In this document: positions 37,601 through 46,700 of the stretch, in pieces
Layout: each line of letters starts with the position of its first letter
Numbering within the stretch: the first letter of the stretch is position 1
Assembly: GCF_025370935.1 (NCBI RefSeq)
Contig: NC_133486.1
Location: 5,275,635-5,339,634 of the forward strand
Length of the DNA: 64,000 bases
Source: Choristoneura fumiferana
Taxonomy: Eukaryota > Arthropoda > Insecta > Lepidoptera > Tortricidae
Direction: 5' to 3'
Position numbers and translations under genes: made by a program
Notes under the pieces: model-generated
The model's input: only the letters and a program-made list of their open reading frames with translations
Told to the model about the DNA's origin: nothing
Databases searched by the model: none

Positions 37601-38884
37601 TTACTGAACCAGTGAGATACATCCTTTGGCCTCATCTGCACTTTACATCAGGTGAGAGGGGTCAATCACAGTCAGTTTTATGTAAAAATAAAGCCGTGGC
37701 TGGCTAGGAGTTTGGCTTATGGCCTCTGAAGCAGAGGATCGTGGGTTCGAGCCCGGCCGCGCACCTCTTGACCCACTAGAGCAGTAGTCACACTTACGAT
37801 CAAGGGCTTTCTACGTTAGACAAAATGAGGGCAAAAGTACTGTGGGCCCCACACTTATGAAGTGAGTGGCAACTGTTCGACCCGCGTATACGAAGAAGTA
37901 GATCCAGATTCCAGATACCGAAATCTAAGTTCGTATCGTATCGTACCTACCGTCCCTCTCACACCCGTATCACATTACCATTAATTAGTTGCATAGGTCG
38001 CGGGCCGCAGTTTGACGACCACTGCATTAGAAACTAGTCTACATATACTCTTTTTGAGATTGATCGTACGTATCTTCACTTCTACAGCAGAGGTAGCACA
38101 GCAGCGATCATAGAAGCTACGGACAGCCGGCCCCGCACGTCATTCGCGCGGCCGGCGGAGCGACGAGTGCCTCCTGCGCGGGCTTGGGGGCCCACACCGC
38201 CTCATGTAAGCACCTTAACCTCTTAAGGCCCATCTCTAGCCCAAAGAGAGGCTACCGGGCTTGGCACAGTTCTAACTTCTAACTAAAATTTGGGTACAAA
38301 ATTCTGCCTTGTGAGGATTAGATTTTCAAAAAATATCGGACACGTAATTTTTTCTTTTGTCAGTTAAACAAAAAATATGAAGATATAGCCGGTGAGACTT
38401 CCGTGTGACATATGTTATCCCACTTTATATTATAAATGCGAAAGTTTGTGTGTGTTGTATGTTTGTTACTCCTTCACGCTAAATCGGATGGACGCATTTG
38501 AATTTCAATTGTAACTACCAGATCGAATAGGTAGTTTAAGCGTGCGAAGCCGCGGGTAAACTAGTGTATTATACATTACCTACCTAAATTACACTTTTTT
38601 CTAAGGAGTGACGTCACTGGCCCTTCACTCCCGAACTTTATCATTTTTTCGTTTATTGTCAAAAGAAAATATGTGTCCAATTGGCTTTACCCAAGAATGT
38701 ACAGGGTCTGATCCTTATATTTCCATTTCAGTCACTAACCCGTCTACCGCCGGCGCCTGCCGTTAACCCGGCTCTCATCCTAGCCCAAGGTCAACTCTCG
38801 CCAGAAGACCCAGCCTTACCTCTCATATCTGCCATAAAAAGCGAAATCCAACGCGTAAGAGAACAACACAAACCGAATACATAG
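22601..38884 (+). CDS. KIAA1549/UPF0606-like single-pass membrane protein
   Basis: Fourteen exons whose phases all agree, 2547 nt, 848 aa: 22601-22685, 27527-27711, 27811-27992, 28082-28574, 28664-28814, 30058-30202, 30476-30584, 30662-30741, 31157-31453, 32252-32538, 36507-36671, 36758-36854, 38088-38205, 38732-38884. The start gives a signal peptide (MLVFNVVFSIFSYLFFCISA). The extracellular part is acidic and proline-rich with N-glycosylation sites (NET, NIT). A juxtamembrane module contains VQIVYVVLVGGRAVPA, RDMRLVRDAEVARELG and KAEPYLK, matching the conserved KIAA1549 region as I remember it. The transmembrane segment is ALAVGATIAVLLLLVLFVLL, followed by RRK and a long Ser/Pro/Arg-rich cytoplasmic tail. 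Family function is poorly known (human KIAA1549 is best known from BRAF fusions). Exons 1 and 2 are 4.8 kb apart, so an extra exon is possible. AATAAA follows the stop by about 15 bp. Confidence 0.8.
23056..23155. mobile_element. MITE family D, copy 1
   Basis: Shares 'cagtcaccagcattaata', 'gcggagcgtgcaaaaatatc' and 'tctgacac' with an inverted copy at 44712-44832. Non-coding. Confidence 0.55.
24331..24830 (-). pseudogene. Coding-like relic, family unknown
   Basis: Two open stretches on the minus strand, 24588-24806 (contains MRITNRWINSILYLPKNR and YNHWFTALWIYQTN) and 24331-24549 (contains RQVGIGKAVLSRFKVIIS and ILTKIRARILSVTRFYND), lie in different frames and are separated by stops. Their composition looks like real protein. 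I cannot name the source. A degraded transposon or viral ORF is possible. No splice sites tie it to the host gene. Confidence 0.3.
25972..26135. mobile_element. Tc1/mariner-like MITE
   Basis: 164 bp with ends 'ccatcagccaataggtctac' and the complement of 'gatagaccacttatttggct', flanked by TA on both sides (25970-25971, 26136-26137). It lies in intron 1 of the KIAA1549-like gene. Confidence 0.75.
29120..29300 (+). repeat. Dispersed 'aaccgacttcaaaaaa' repeat
   Basis: Begins 'ttaaccgacttcaaaaaagg' and continues 'atcaattcggttgtatttt'. This is a very common lepidopteran repeat start by recognition. It lies in the intron between exons 5 and 6 of the KIAA1549-like gene. Confidence 0.55.
29397..29640 (+). 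mobile_element. Short interspersed element family E, copy 1
   Basis: Contains 'cttgaggtatcccatcttag', 'ggcaacgcatctgcaatccc', 'tgttgcaggtgtctatgggc' and 'tcatcaggagacccacttgc', and ends in a poly(A)-rich tail. A 3' fragment lies at 31043-31130 and a fuller inverted copy at 60541-60810. No ORF. Confidence 0.7.
31043..31130 (+). mobile_element. Short interspersed element family E, 3' fragment
   Basis: Only the last 90 bp of the element, from 'ccctggtgttgcacttgcct' to the AATAAATAAAA tail. It lies 27 bp before the start of exon 9 of the KIAA1549-like gene, so it supplies part of that intron's 3' end. Confidence 0.7.
33464..33606 (+). mobile_element. SINE family F, 3' half
   Basis: Runs from 'cctgcacaaacctgcgaagc' through 'ggcccaagccctcttgttct' to the (GATGAT)n end, and shares this with 49640-49829. 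The 5' tRNA-like part is missing. It abuts the tail of the antisense LINE. Confidence 0.7.
33608..35905 (-). mobile_element. 5'-truncated Jockey/CR1-type non-LTR retrotransposon
   Basis: The minus strand encodes a reverse transcriptase. The open frame with an ATG is 33727-35466 (579 aa), and the same frame continues upstream to about 35810 through the linker (FTTDLINNISLKATLHKKW, KPRAFWQHVNSLKS). RT landmarks in order: VTPIPKSDDVANVEDHRPIA, QHGFRPKRSVETNL, DVLYLDFKKAFDRVD, SGVSQGSILGPLLFG, the catalytic LLYADDLKLY, and CSLMTFSR. Near 35822 the upstream coding (FSKGDYVLLSSLNSEVSWNE) is out of frame by one base. The endonuclease domain is absent. The 3' end carries a TAAA-type tail (33608-33633). 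It sits antisense in intron 10 of the KIAA1549-like gene. The catalytic core looks intact, so it is a fairly young insertion that cannot move by itself. Confidence 0.85.
35926..36140 (+). pseudogene. Possible frameshifted or relic exon
   Basis: Right after the LINE's truncated end, the plus strand has an acceptor-like 'attgccag' followed by a coding-like frame (STLPVQYGVYERHNDSRGG). At a run of seven G it shifts to another open frame (RHQRVWDESAIPTSVTLTNA, then a Pro/His-rich stretch to a stop near 36142). The second frame is in fact open from the beginning. No donor fits the phase needed by exon 11, and exon 10 joins exon 11 correctly without it. It may be a relic exon, an isoform-specific exon with an assembly error, or chance. 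Confidence 0.3.
36936..37118. mobile_element. Hairpin MITE with long arms
   Basis: 183 bp that fold into two arms of about 85 bp with one mismatch, one indel and a loop of about 14 nt. The arms begin 'atgataacaaaacggataac' and include 'gagtttagctcgacatgttt'. TTAA lies on each side (36932-36935, 37119-37122), compatible with a piggyBac-type target, although the surrounding palindromic bases make the boundary ambiguous. It lies in intron 12 of the KIAA1549-like gene. Confidence 0.8.
37692..37890 (+). mobile_element. tRNA-derived SINE family F, 5' half
   Basis: 'agccgtggctggctaggag', 'cctctgaagcagaggatcgt' and 'gggttcgagcccggc' form a tRNA-like head with an A-box-like and a clear B-box sequence. 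The head is followed by unrelated SINE body. No CCA-stem pairing is convincing, so I do not call a tRNA gene. Confidence 0.65.
38086..38090 (+). promoter_or_regulatory. NAGNAG tandem splice acceptor
   Basis: The acceptor of exon 13 of the KIAA1549-like gene reads 'tctacagcag|a'. Two AGs lie 3 nt apart, so splicing can include or omit one serine without changing frame (SRGST or RGST). Confidence 0.6.
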
Positions 38885-39029
38885 CTAAGATACAACAAAT
38901 AAATAACCCAGTTTTGTGTTCATCTAATCGAACATAGGTTAAAATTTGGATAGAAAACCGAGCGAGCTTACTGACTCAAATAAAAAGTCAGGCTCTTAGA
39001 AAAATTAAGGCAAAAGTAAAGGTTACAGC

Positions 39030-39362
39030 TCTTTAGAGCCACCCGGCACCTGACCAGCACAGCCTCGACTATCCGCGTCCACTCGTTGTCGACGGGCGCG
39101 GACCGGAGGGCGCGTTGACGAGTGGACCTCGCGCGGTCCACGAATTTACGAGTAGGGGGGATGAAGGGGAGGTGGCGGGGGGTGGAGAGCGCCGCATCGC
39201 AAGCGTGCGGGCAGCGAGTGGTCCACTCGCCGTCCGCGCGTGGCAACCTCGCGAGTGAGGCCATCCGGTGACGCTACGGAGTTGGTGTAGTGAGCGCATG
39301 CCATATGAAGAATACTAACCGCTCGAGGTGAGGCGGTGCTGGTCGGGTGCCGTTTTAACACT
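39030..39362. mobile_element. GC-rich element with inverted ends
   Basis: Left end 'acccggcacctgaccagcac', right end the complement of 'gtgctggtcgggtgccg'. The interior is very GC-rich (cgcgtccactcg, cgcgcggtccacg, gagtggtccactcgccg) in AT-rich surroundings. Long open frames on the minus strand reflect this composition. It is probably a non-autonomous DNA transposon; the target duplication is not clear. Confidence 0.55.
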
Positions 39363-40118
39363 TTTTAAATTTTTTTATTTTACATTTTACCATAATGTTT
39401 AGCTATAAGAATAATTAAGAGAAAGAAATCATGAATAATTTTAAGTGCGACGGTAAATAGTTTTAAATTAGGTAAAATCGACTTATTGGATTCTGGTATA
39501 GGTAATATTATAAGTATGAATGTGAGTTTGCTTGTTTCATACCCTTTCACGGATAAATAAAGTACTCGACCGATTATTATAAGATAGCTTGAGAACTTGG
39601 ATAGACTATAGAATAGTCTTTATCCAGGGAAATTGTATAGTTCCCACGTTGTATAAACGAATTGTTCTCAGACGAAGTCGCGGACACCAGCTTGTTAGTC
39701 ATAGGTACTATGGACATGTCTTTGCAGTGCCGTAGACCAAGTATATCTGTACCTACATGTACTATATAGGTTTTTGGCTAAATCGTCAATTACCGACCAC
39801 CTTATATTCAAAATGAATTGTATTTAGAAGTAACCAGAATCCATTTTAGTAAGATTTTAGTATAAGGTGCCCAGTTATCAGAGGGTGGCCAGTAATTGAC
39901 ACCTTATACTAAAAATTAACTCTATTTATAGGTGACTAGAATTAATTTTTAGTGTAAGGTCGCCAGTTATTGAACGGTGGCCAGTAATTGGTGATTTACT
40001 CTACTTATACTAAACTCACGTAATCACTGTAAACATTTTATTTTAAAACACGGTTTTGGAAACATATCTGAAACACTAGGAATTAATTTCTGAAACCGTG
40101 TTTATTACATGTTTATAG

Positions 40119-40340
40119 CAGGGTTCCTTAAAGTGGGGTCCGAGGACCCCTTAGGGGTCCGTAGCATGTGTGTCAGAGGTCCACAGTAGGTCAGTCCATA
40201 GATGAGAGTATGTATAAAGGGTCAGTCTGTAAACATATTTACCTACTAGGAAATTTCCAAAAAAAAAATTTGACAGGGGTCCGTGGAATTGTTTAAATTG
40301 TGAAAGTGGTCTGTGACTGCAAACAGCTTAAGAAACCCTG
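40119..40340. mobile_element. hAT-like MITE with perfect 8-bp duplication
   Basis: 222 bp with inverted ends 'cagggttccttaaag' and the complement of 'cttaagaaaccctg', flanked by identical gtttatag (40111-40118 and 40341-40348). The interior has 'ggggtccgaggacccctta' and 'aggggtccgtgg', words typical of hAT-derived MITEs. The intact duplication suggests a recent insertion. Confidence 0.85.
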
Positions 40341-41692
40341 GTTTATAGTATATTGTATAATAAAATACGTAGCTTTTAATAACTGAATCTCGTCTGAGCA
40401 TAAAATACGTACCCCTTGTGCATAGGCTCTTATTAATTAAAAGTTGATATTGTTTTGATATTACGTTAGTTGTTAATTGTTTTGTTAATGCAATTATAGT
40501 TATAATGTTAATGATAATTAATTAGTAGCGTTAAAATATCACTAGGTACCTAACATCAATGATGCCAATTGAATTTCAAACCAAACTACCTGAAACTGTT
40601 TGTATATTTTAAATCAAGTTTCATAACAATTTTTAATAAACATTTTTTGGATTGACCAAGTTTTTTTATACATAAAATAAAACAAGCATTCGGTGCAATT
40701 ATATTTTGTACTTGTTTAATTGCAATACAAAAATCTACAATATTTTTCTACTCAGTTCTATACAAAAGATATATTTACATATTATACAATTTGCTTTCAC
40801 AAAGAACATTGAAAATGATGATGATTGCCATTGGTTAAAATTATCTTTGGGATAAGAATTGCAAAGTAAATTAATAAGTACAAATATTCCGGTTCAATTG
40901 GTGCACAAACCCCGCAATCCCGCAATGTAATGCTATTCGAACAATATCGCTCACAGTTTGTACTAAAGCGTAAAAACAGTATTTTGTGATTTACGGCTAT
41001 TTACCTACACTAAATAATACATATCTTCGGGGATAATGCAAACACGTATTTATCTGTACTACTTGTAGTTTTACAGCGGTTCATTTTAACTTTATTTAAA
41101 ATTTGTCAAATACGCGGAATCTTCCAAATAAAAATGTTGGGGAGCTGAGCAGTGACAAAATAAATCTGTTGATGATTTGGTTTCATTTTATGCCACACTT
41201 CTCCGTTGGAAATGATCCTGAAGGGAAACTTCATAGTTCTAAGGGCCTCACCGGAAAGGAAATAAACAACAACAGCAGAGACATTAGCAGTAGATAAGAA
41301 TAACAGGTAATTAATTTCTTGAGTTTTAGTTTGACTTGTTTAACTAATAGGAGAAATTGATTTAGCTCAAAAATAGTTTAGGAACGCCAGAGAATTTTAA
41401 TCTACTCCCGATATAGTTTTTGATCTGGCGTCCAAAACACACCGTCAGGCCTGCTAAAGATACAAGAATAAATTTCGTAAACAACTTATATATACCTAAA
41501 AATAACACAGTAATTTGGAAACAAATAATTTAACAAAAACACTATTTTTGCACATTGCCTGAAATTAAATATTTTAAAGACTTACCACGGTCGCGGGATT
41601 TAATTTTAATCTGTAAGCACTTTGAGTCCTGGTAGAATAAAATAGAATAGAATAGAATAGGCTATCAGACACCACAAACACTGAGTTATTAA

Positions 41693-41826
41693 CCTTTTCG
41701 CCGCCACGTCAAATACAAAAGACATCATCAATACGCCAGGCTTCTATATTGCAATGCCTAAAAATAACCTTAACACAATTGAACGAAGGTTGCTTTTGCA
41801 TTGAAGTAATGTTGGCGTCGAAAAGG
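41693..41826. mobile_element. TTAA-flanked MITE (piggyBac-like), copy 1
   Basis: 134 bp, ends 'ccttttcgccgccacgtc' and the complement of 'gttggcgtcgaaaagg', with TTAA on both sides (41689-41692, 41827-41830). The same family is inverted at 46560-46762, inside NF-YA. TTAA targeting is characteristic of piggyBac elements. Confidence 0.8.
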
Positions 41827-41833
41827 TTAAGAA

Positions 41834-42000
41834 CCAGTACATACGGACTGCAACTGCAACGTAACCGCAACTGCCGACTGCCCATACATGTTTCGTTGCA
41901 GTTCGATTGCAGTCGGCACAACTGCAGTCTGGACTGCAATTGAAATGTATGGGCAGTTGGCAGTTACGTTGCAGTTGGAATGCAGTCCGTCTGTACTGGC
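41834..42000. mobile_element. 'Gactgcaactgcaac' palindromic element
   Basis: About 167 bp rich in 'ctgcaactgcaacgtaac' and its complement. The ends are 'ccagtacatacggactgca' and the complement of 'tgcagtccgtctgtactgg', and there is a second inverted pair (cccatacatgtttcg and aaatgtatggg). It lies directly beside the TTAA MITE. Non-coding. Confidence 0.7.
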
Positions 42001-43734
42001 CCTGAAACGTGATTTCACAAACACTGAACCTGTGACATCACGTCTTGTTGGAAAACTCAATTGACCATTTGTTTTTATAGTGAAGCACGTTAGAGTTAAT
42101 TGAAATTTATCTGGCTTTTCGAATTAAATTGATGAACGGGTAATATTAGAGCTGTGTCTTGGAAATATAGGTGACAAACATAGCATTAGAAAATTTTGTA
42201 AACATATCTAAAAGTTCAGTCTGTCTATGTTCATGTTTCTTTTAGGCTCAAGTTCGTGGTGGTACAATCGTCAAGGCAATTCGTCATGGGTATAATTTTA
42301 ACAAGCCTCATGTTTAACTTTATTTTTAATTTTGCTATCGACAAATCAGGACCATTGAAAAAATAATTCTGATTCTACTCTAGCAGTTTCTTAAATACTA
42401 AAATAACAATATCATATACGTGATATACCAACCATGACAGGCATCTTGACGATGCTTGTGTGAACTAAAATAAATTAATATAATTCGATTTTTTCCACAA
42501 GAATTAGTAAAATCAAACATTTATTAGGTGATCTCTGCCAAACATGATTGACACACGGGCAGGTCCTCGTCGCCATCACATAATTGAAACTGGAATACCC
42601 TATTTTTTCAATAACAACTAAACATAAAAATAGTAGCAATAAAATAATAATATCGTACTGTATCAACCACCGCCTTTAAAAATTATTTTAGCATGTAGAA
42701 AGCTGTTCCAATAAAGTCAGGTACACATTGCCGGCTTGTCGTTAACTTTAATAAACAAAAGTACGAATACGCGTTAGGAGTATTAGGATTATTCGGCATT
42801 TTACGAACGTTTTTACCATCACTACCCTCTCAGTATGTACATATCAAATATAGTTTAAAGGAGATGAGGCAAACGTCCACAGTTCCGCATCAGTCGCATC
42901 ACACGGATCATATCAAAAGGACTAATTTGCGGCAGTGCATCGACTGCCGCCTCGACGGCTGATTGAAATCGTTTTTTTTTTAACATTAGCATTCGAATTT
43001 TCGCAGCAGCGCAGCGGGCATCACCCCGTATGACGTCATCCGGGTCATTGATTTAATTTTGATTAATCTGAAGTTACTCCTACGAGCAATCATTGGATGG
43101 CGTTCGTTCGATGGAGAATGGAGCTTTATGACCTCTGTACTGTACAGGATTTGATTTGTAGCATTCGAACATGGCGGATGTAGACAATATCTAATTTTGC
43201 TATTTCTGTTTCTTTGGCTAGTTGAAGTATAATTTTGATTTTTATGCGGCGATTAACCTTAACAGTGAACAGTGATTACAAAATTCTATATTGCTCTCGT
43301 GTCTGTCATTTTTTAATGCGCAAGTTGTCTCCACGTGGTTTCTGGAATTTTACTATCAAGTTGCAAAAACTACAACCACCGTACACCGTCCCTCTCAAAG
43401 AGAGTACTTTGACACTGGCGAAATTGTCCTATTAATTAGAACAGAAAAGCCATATTTTAAAAGAGAAGAAGAAGACCTCTGTACAAAAAATACTAAAACC
43501 ATCCGAAGCGTACCGAAGTGGAACTGTGCACAACAGGCTTTATGAAAAATATTTGTAAAAAAAAACAATATTTAAGATTTTCGAAGGCGGTAGCTTCTAA
43601 CATTTCTCAATCGTACCATATGCATATCAGGCTTTGCATCCTTGTCTTACACTGACAACATTAAAGGGCAGTGCACTAGTCAACACCTCAGTCCAGGTAT
43701 TTCAGTCAATCTGCACATATTCCACTTTTATCTG

Positions 43735-46700
43735 CTATGCGGAAGGCACCGGCTGGTGAGGCGCGAGCCGCCTCCAATGGCTGCGCTGTCGTTCTTGGGA
43801 TTCTTCGTCCTGTAAATTAGTTAGCAATTAACAACCTTATTGCTCAACATGTCGAATGCGAACGTCGACATCAATAACGCGGATTATGATAAAAATAGAA
43901 AAAGATTTTAAATTTAACACTAATTAGTTTCAAAGCATATGAAAGACTAAGGATGCGCAGAATCCAACAACACAAAGATTAAAACCACATCCCATCCTAT
44001 TTCCGTTTGTTATAAATGTATCAATTTTAGGATAGTCAATATCACTGGTTCTTCAGGGATGTTCCAAATGATAGATTGTCTTGCAATGACTCCATTTATT
44101 GATAACGGGGACATGTTAGTTTTAAGTGGCGGGTGAGACTACCCACGTGATGTAGCAAACTATGATCAAAAGTAATTAGTCTATACACAAATGGTGTCTT
44201 CCCAGCTTGAAAGCCACAAAAGATTTACCTGAATGATGGTAATGGAGACAGTATCTGGTTTGATGTCTTCCAATGGCTTCTGGTCTTCCTCCGATGTCTG
44301 CTCAGCATGATCCAGGTTCATATTCCTACACATGTAATTGAAATGGTGGGTAAGTACATGAAGATATAATTAAATGTAAGAGAACTATACCAAGTCCAAA
44401 ATACCTATGAAAGTTAGCTCACAGTAAAGTATTTACTTTTATGATCTTTTGGACCAGAAACATTATTTAAAAATAACTAATTTTATTAGGTAGGTAAAAT
44501 CATCAGGGCGTTTATTCGAGCGTTTCAACCGCCTCATATCTGGTCACATTTTTTACGAATTGGCTGTAGATTTTGATGTCGTTTTAAATTATTTGTTAAG
44601 AGTTCCTGTATTTCTACCAGATGACTAAAAACTATATCAGAATATTCGGCCATTTTTACAGAAGTGTCCAGATAAATGAAACGGTAGAAACGCTCGAATA
44701 ATCACCCATCAGGATCTGACACAACAAAGAGTGCATCAATATCTGATACGACTCAGTTTCTAAAACCGGCAGGAAGTGTCAGACATTTTTGCACACTCCG
44801 CTGTGGCAGATATTAATGCAGGTGGCTACTATTGCAGACACGTGAAAATTTTACCTATAAGATTCCATAACGAATTCGCAAGAACTTTCGTACTCAAATA
44901 CGCATTCCAATCATCATCATCATTATCACAGCTTATATACATCTCAACGCTAGGCACAGGGCTCTTGCAATGAGAGTGGGTATAGTGCTGATTAGGAATT
45001 AACTTCACACACACCGTCGAATTGCTTCGCAGATCCGTGCAGGTATCCTCACGATGTTTTCCTTCACTGTAAACCTCGTGGTCATTTTCAATTGTGAATT
45101 TCGAAAAAGACAGAGGTGCGGGTCCTGATTTGAACCCATGATCCTCTGCTTGAGAGGCCATAGGTCAAACCACTAGGCCCCAAGACAGTCAATTGTTGAT
45201 ACAAAATGCATGCAGATACTTACTTTCTACTTCCGGAGTGGAACCTGCCACCCTCCCCTCTTATTCTATTCATCGCGTGTCTGTGCCTCGATTCATGTAG
45301 ATATTTCTGAAAACATAAACAACAAAAGTTGTAATATAAACTTCACCTTTACATAGTACATATAAAAAAAACTTCACGGGCTATATGTATGTACGCACCC
45401 TGGCTTCTTATTGTTTTGGGCAAAGGGAGGTAAAATTGTGAAATGCCTTTTGATTAAAGACCATTTGTATATTTTAAAATTTCTTATCAAAGTTGCAGCT
45501 ATGCTATGCCGGGGCTGTCGCTGGTTACCACATAAAAACAACTGAACCTAGAGGGCCCATATACGCTATGTACGAATAATCGTACGACCAGAATGCACCG
45601 TTCCATCGGTCCGATTTATCGTAAATTCTTACGCCACACACAAGCTACAGTATATCATAGCCATCTTCATTTCAGCTCCAATGGCGACCAACGACGCAAT
45701 AGCGGTTACAGGTTTAATTATAACCCTAATTCACCCGTGTCTGTATCCGCTTGCACGTACAGTATCATTAACAACATTCTTTAACAGAAGTATTAACTTA
45801 ACAGCCGTGCTACCTAACAGTGCCAATGAAGGCTCTTTTTGAAGGAATTTTACACTCTACAAGAGCTTAGCCTAACTACCAAAGAGCTTAGCCTAACTAC
45901 TGAACTGGAAAGGTAACGACAGACTACAGAACACTAACCGGTCTCTCCTTAGGTATCTTGCCCTGTTCGTGCAGCTTGGCTCTGGCCGCGCGTCGCTTCA
46001 ATATCCGCTTGTATTGCCGCGCATTCACATACAGAAGGGGTTCTTCATCAGAAGCGTTGGCAGCGGCGCTGTCTGACGGGGCCGATGATGTGCTGGCTGC
46101 GTTGTTGTTGTTGTTAACCATCTGTAAAGTGAAAGCGTGAATTAGGGGTCTCCGGATGCAACGCCACGCTGTAAGTGTACTTGTCATTATTTTAAGCAAT
46201 CGGTGGGAATTGACAGTCAACTATAAAGATAGATAAGGCCAAAGTAACAAAAGCATATACATAACCTTATTGTTAACTCAATAAAGTCGTGCAATGTAAA
46301 TCTATTTGTACTTGACTGTACACAGATTACATAATAGTTACTAAGGAAAAGATTCCGCATTTGCTGTTGATGGTGTTAGTAGCAGTCGAGTTCGTAAACT
46401 TCTGAGCAAAAATTAGATCAAAAAACATAACCCTCCTTCGGGCAGTCGGGTAAAAATAGCTGAACACGCTTCTACGCCATTAACAATTGAGTCGTGTTCA
46501 CATAATATTTTTGACCAAATTTATGCTCAGAAATTTAAGAACTCTAATGTATTTATTAGCCTTTTCGACGCCAACGACTCATATGTACCTACGCACCGCA
46601 GGTTCCACGCCAACGACCTATATATATATATATATTTACGTCCATTACTTCAATGTAAAAGCAACCTTCGTCCAATTGTGTTAAGGTTCAATTTTAGACA

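Larger units (their letters stand above)
38885..43734. other. Intergenic region between two 3' ends
   Basis: The KIAA1549-like gene and NF-YA converge here. About 4.8 kb is filled by a GC-rich inverted-repeat element (39030-39362), a Helitron-like fragment (39500-39695), degenerate repeats of 'ggtggccagtaattg' (39770-40000), a hAT MITE (40119-40340), an (AATAG)n tract (41638-41660), a TTAA-flanked MITE (41693-41826), a palindrome (41834-42000) and a CRE-like TGACGTCA at 43031-43038. Open frames such as 43291-43545 have no support. Confidence 0.5.

Noticed and set aside
37692..37765. tRNA gene
   Set aside because: B-box and A-box-like words are present, but the acceptor stem does not pair and the sequence runs into SINE body; the same head occurs in other SINE copies.
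39069..39361. Three overlapping minus-strand open frames
   Set aside because: They lie wholly within the GC-rich inverted-end element and match nothing.
43235..43545. Two overlapping plus-strand open frames near a CRE-like site
   Set aside because: No splice pairing, no motif, and no link to a neighbouring gene; the TGACGTCA alone is not evidence for a promoter.
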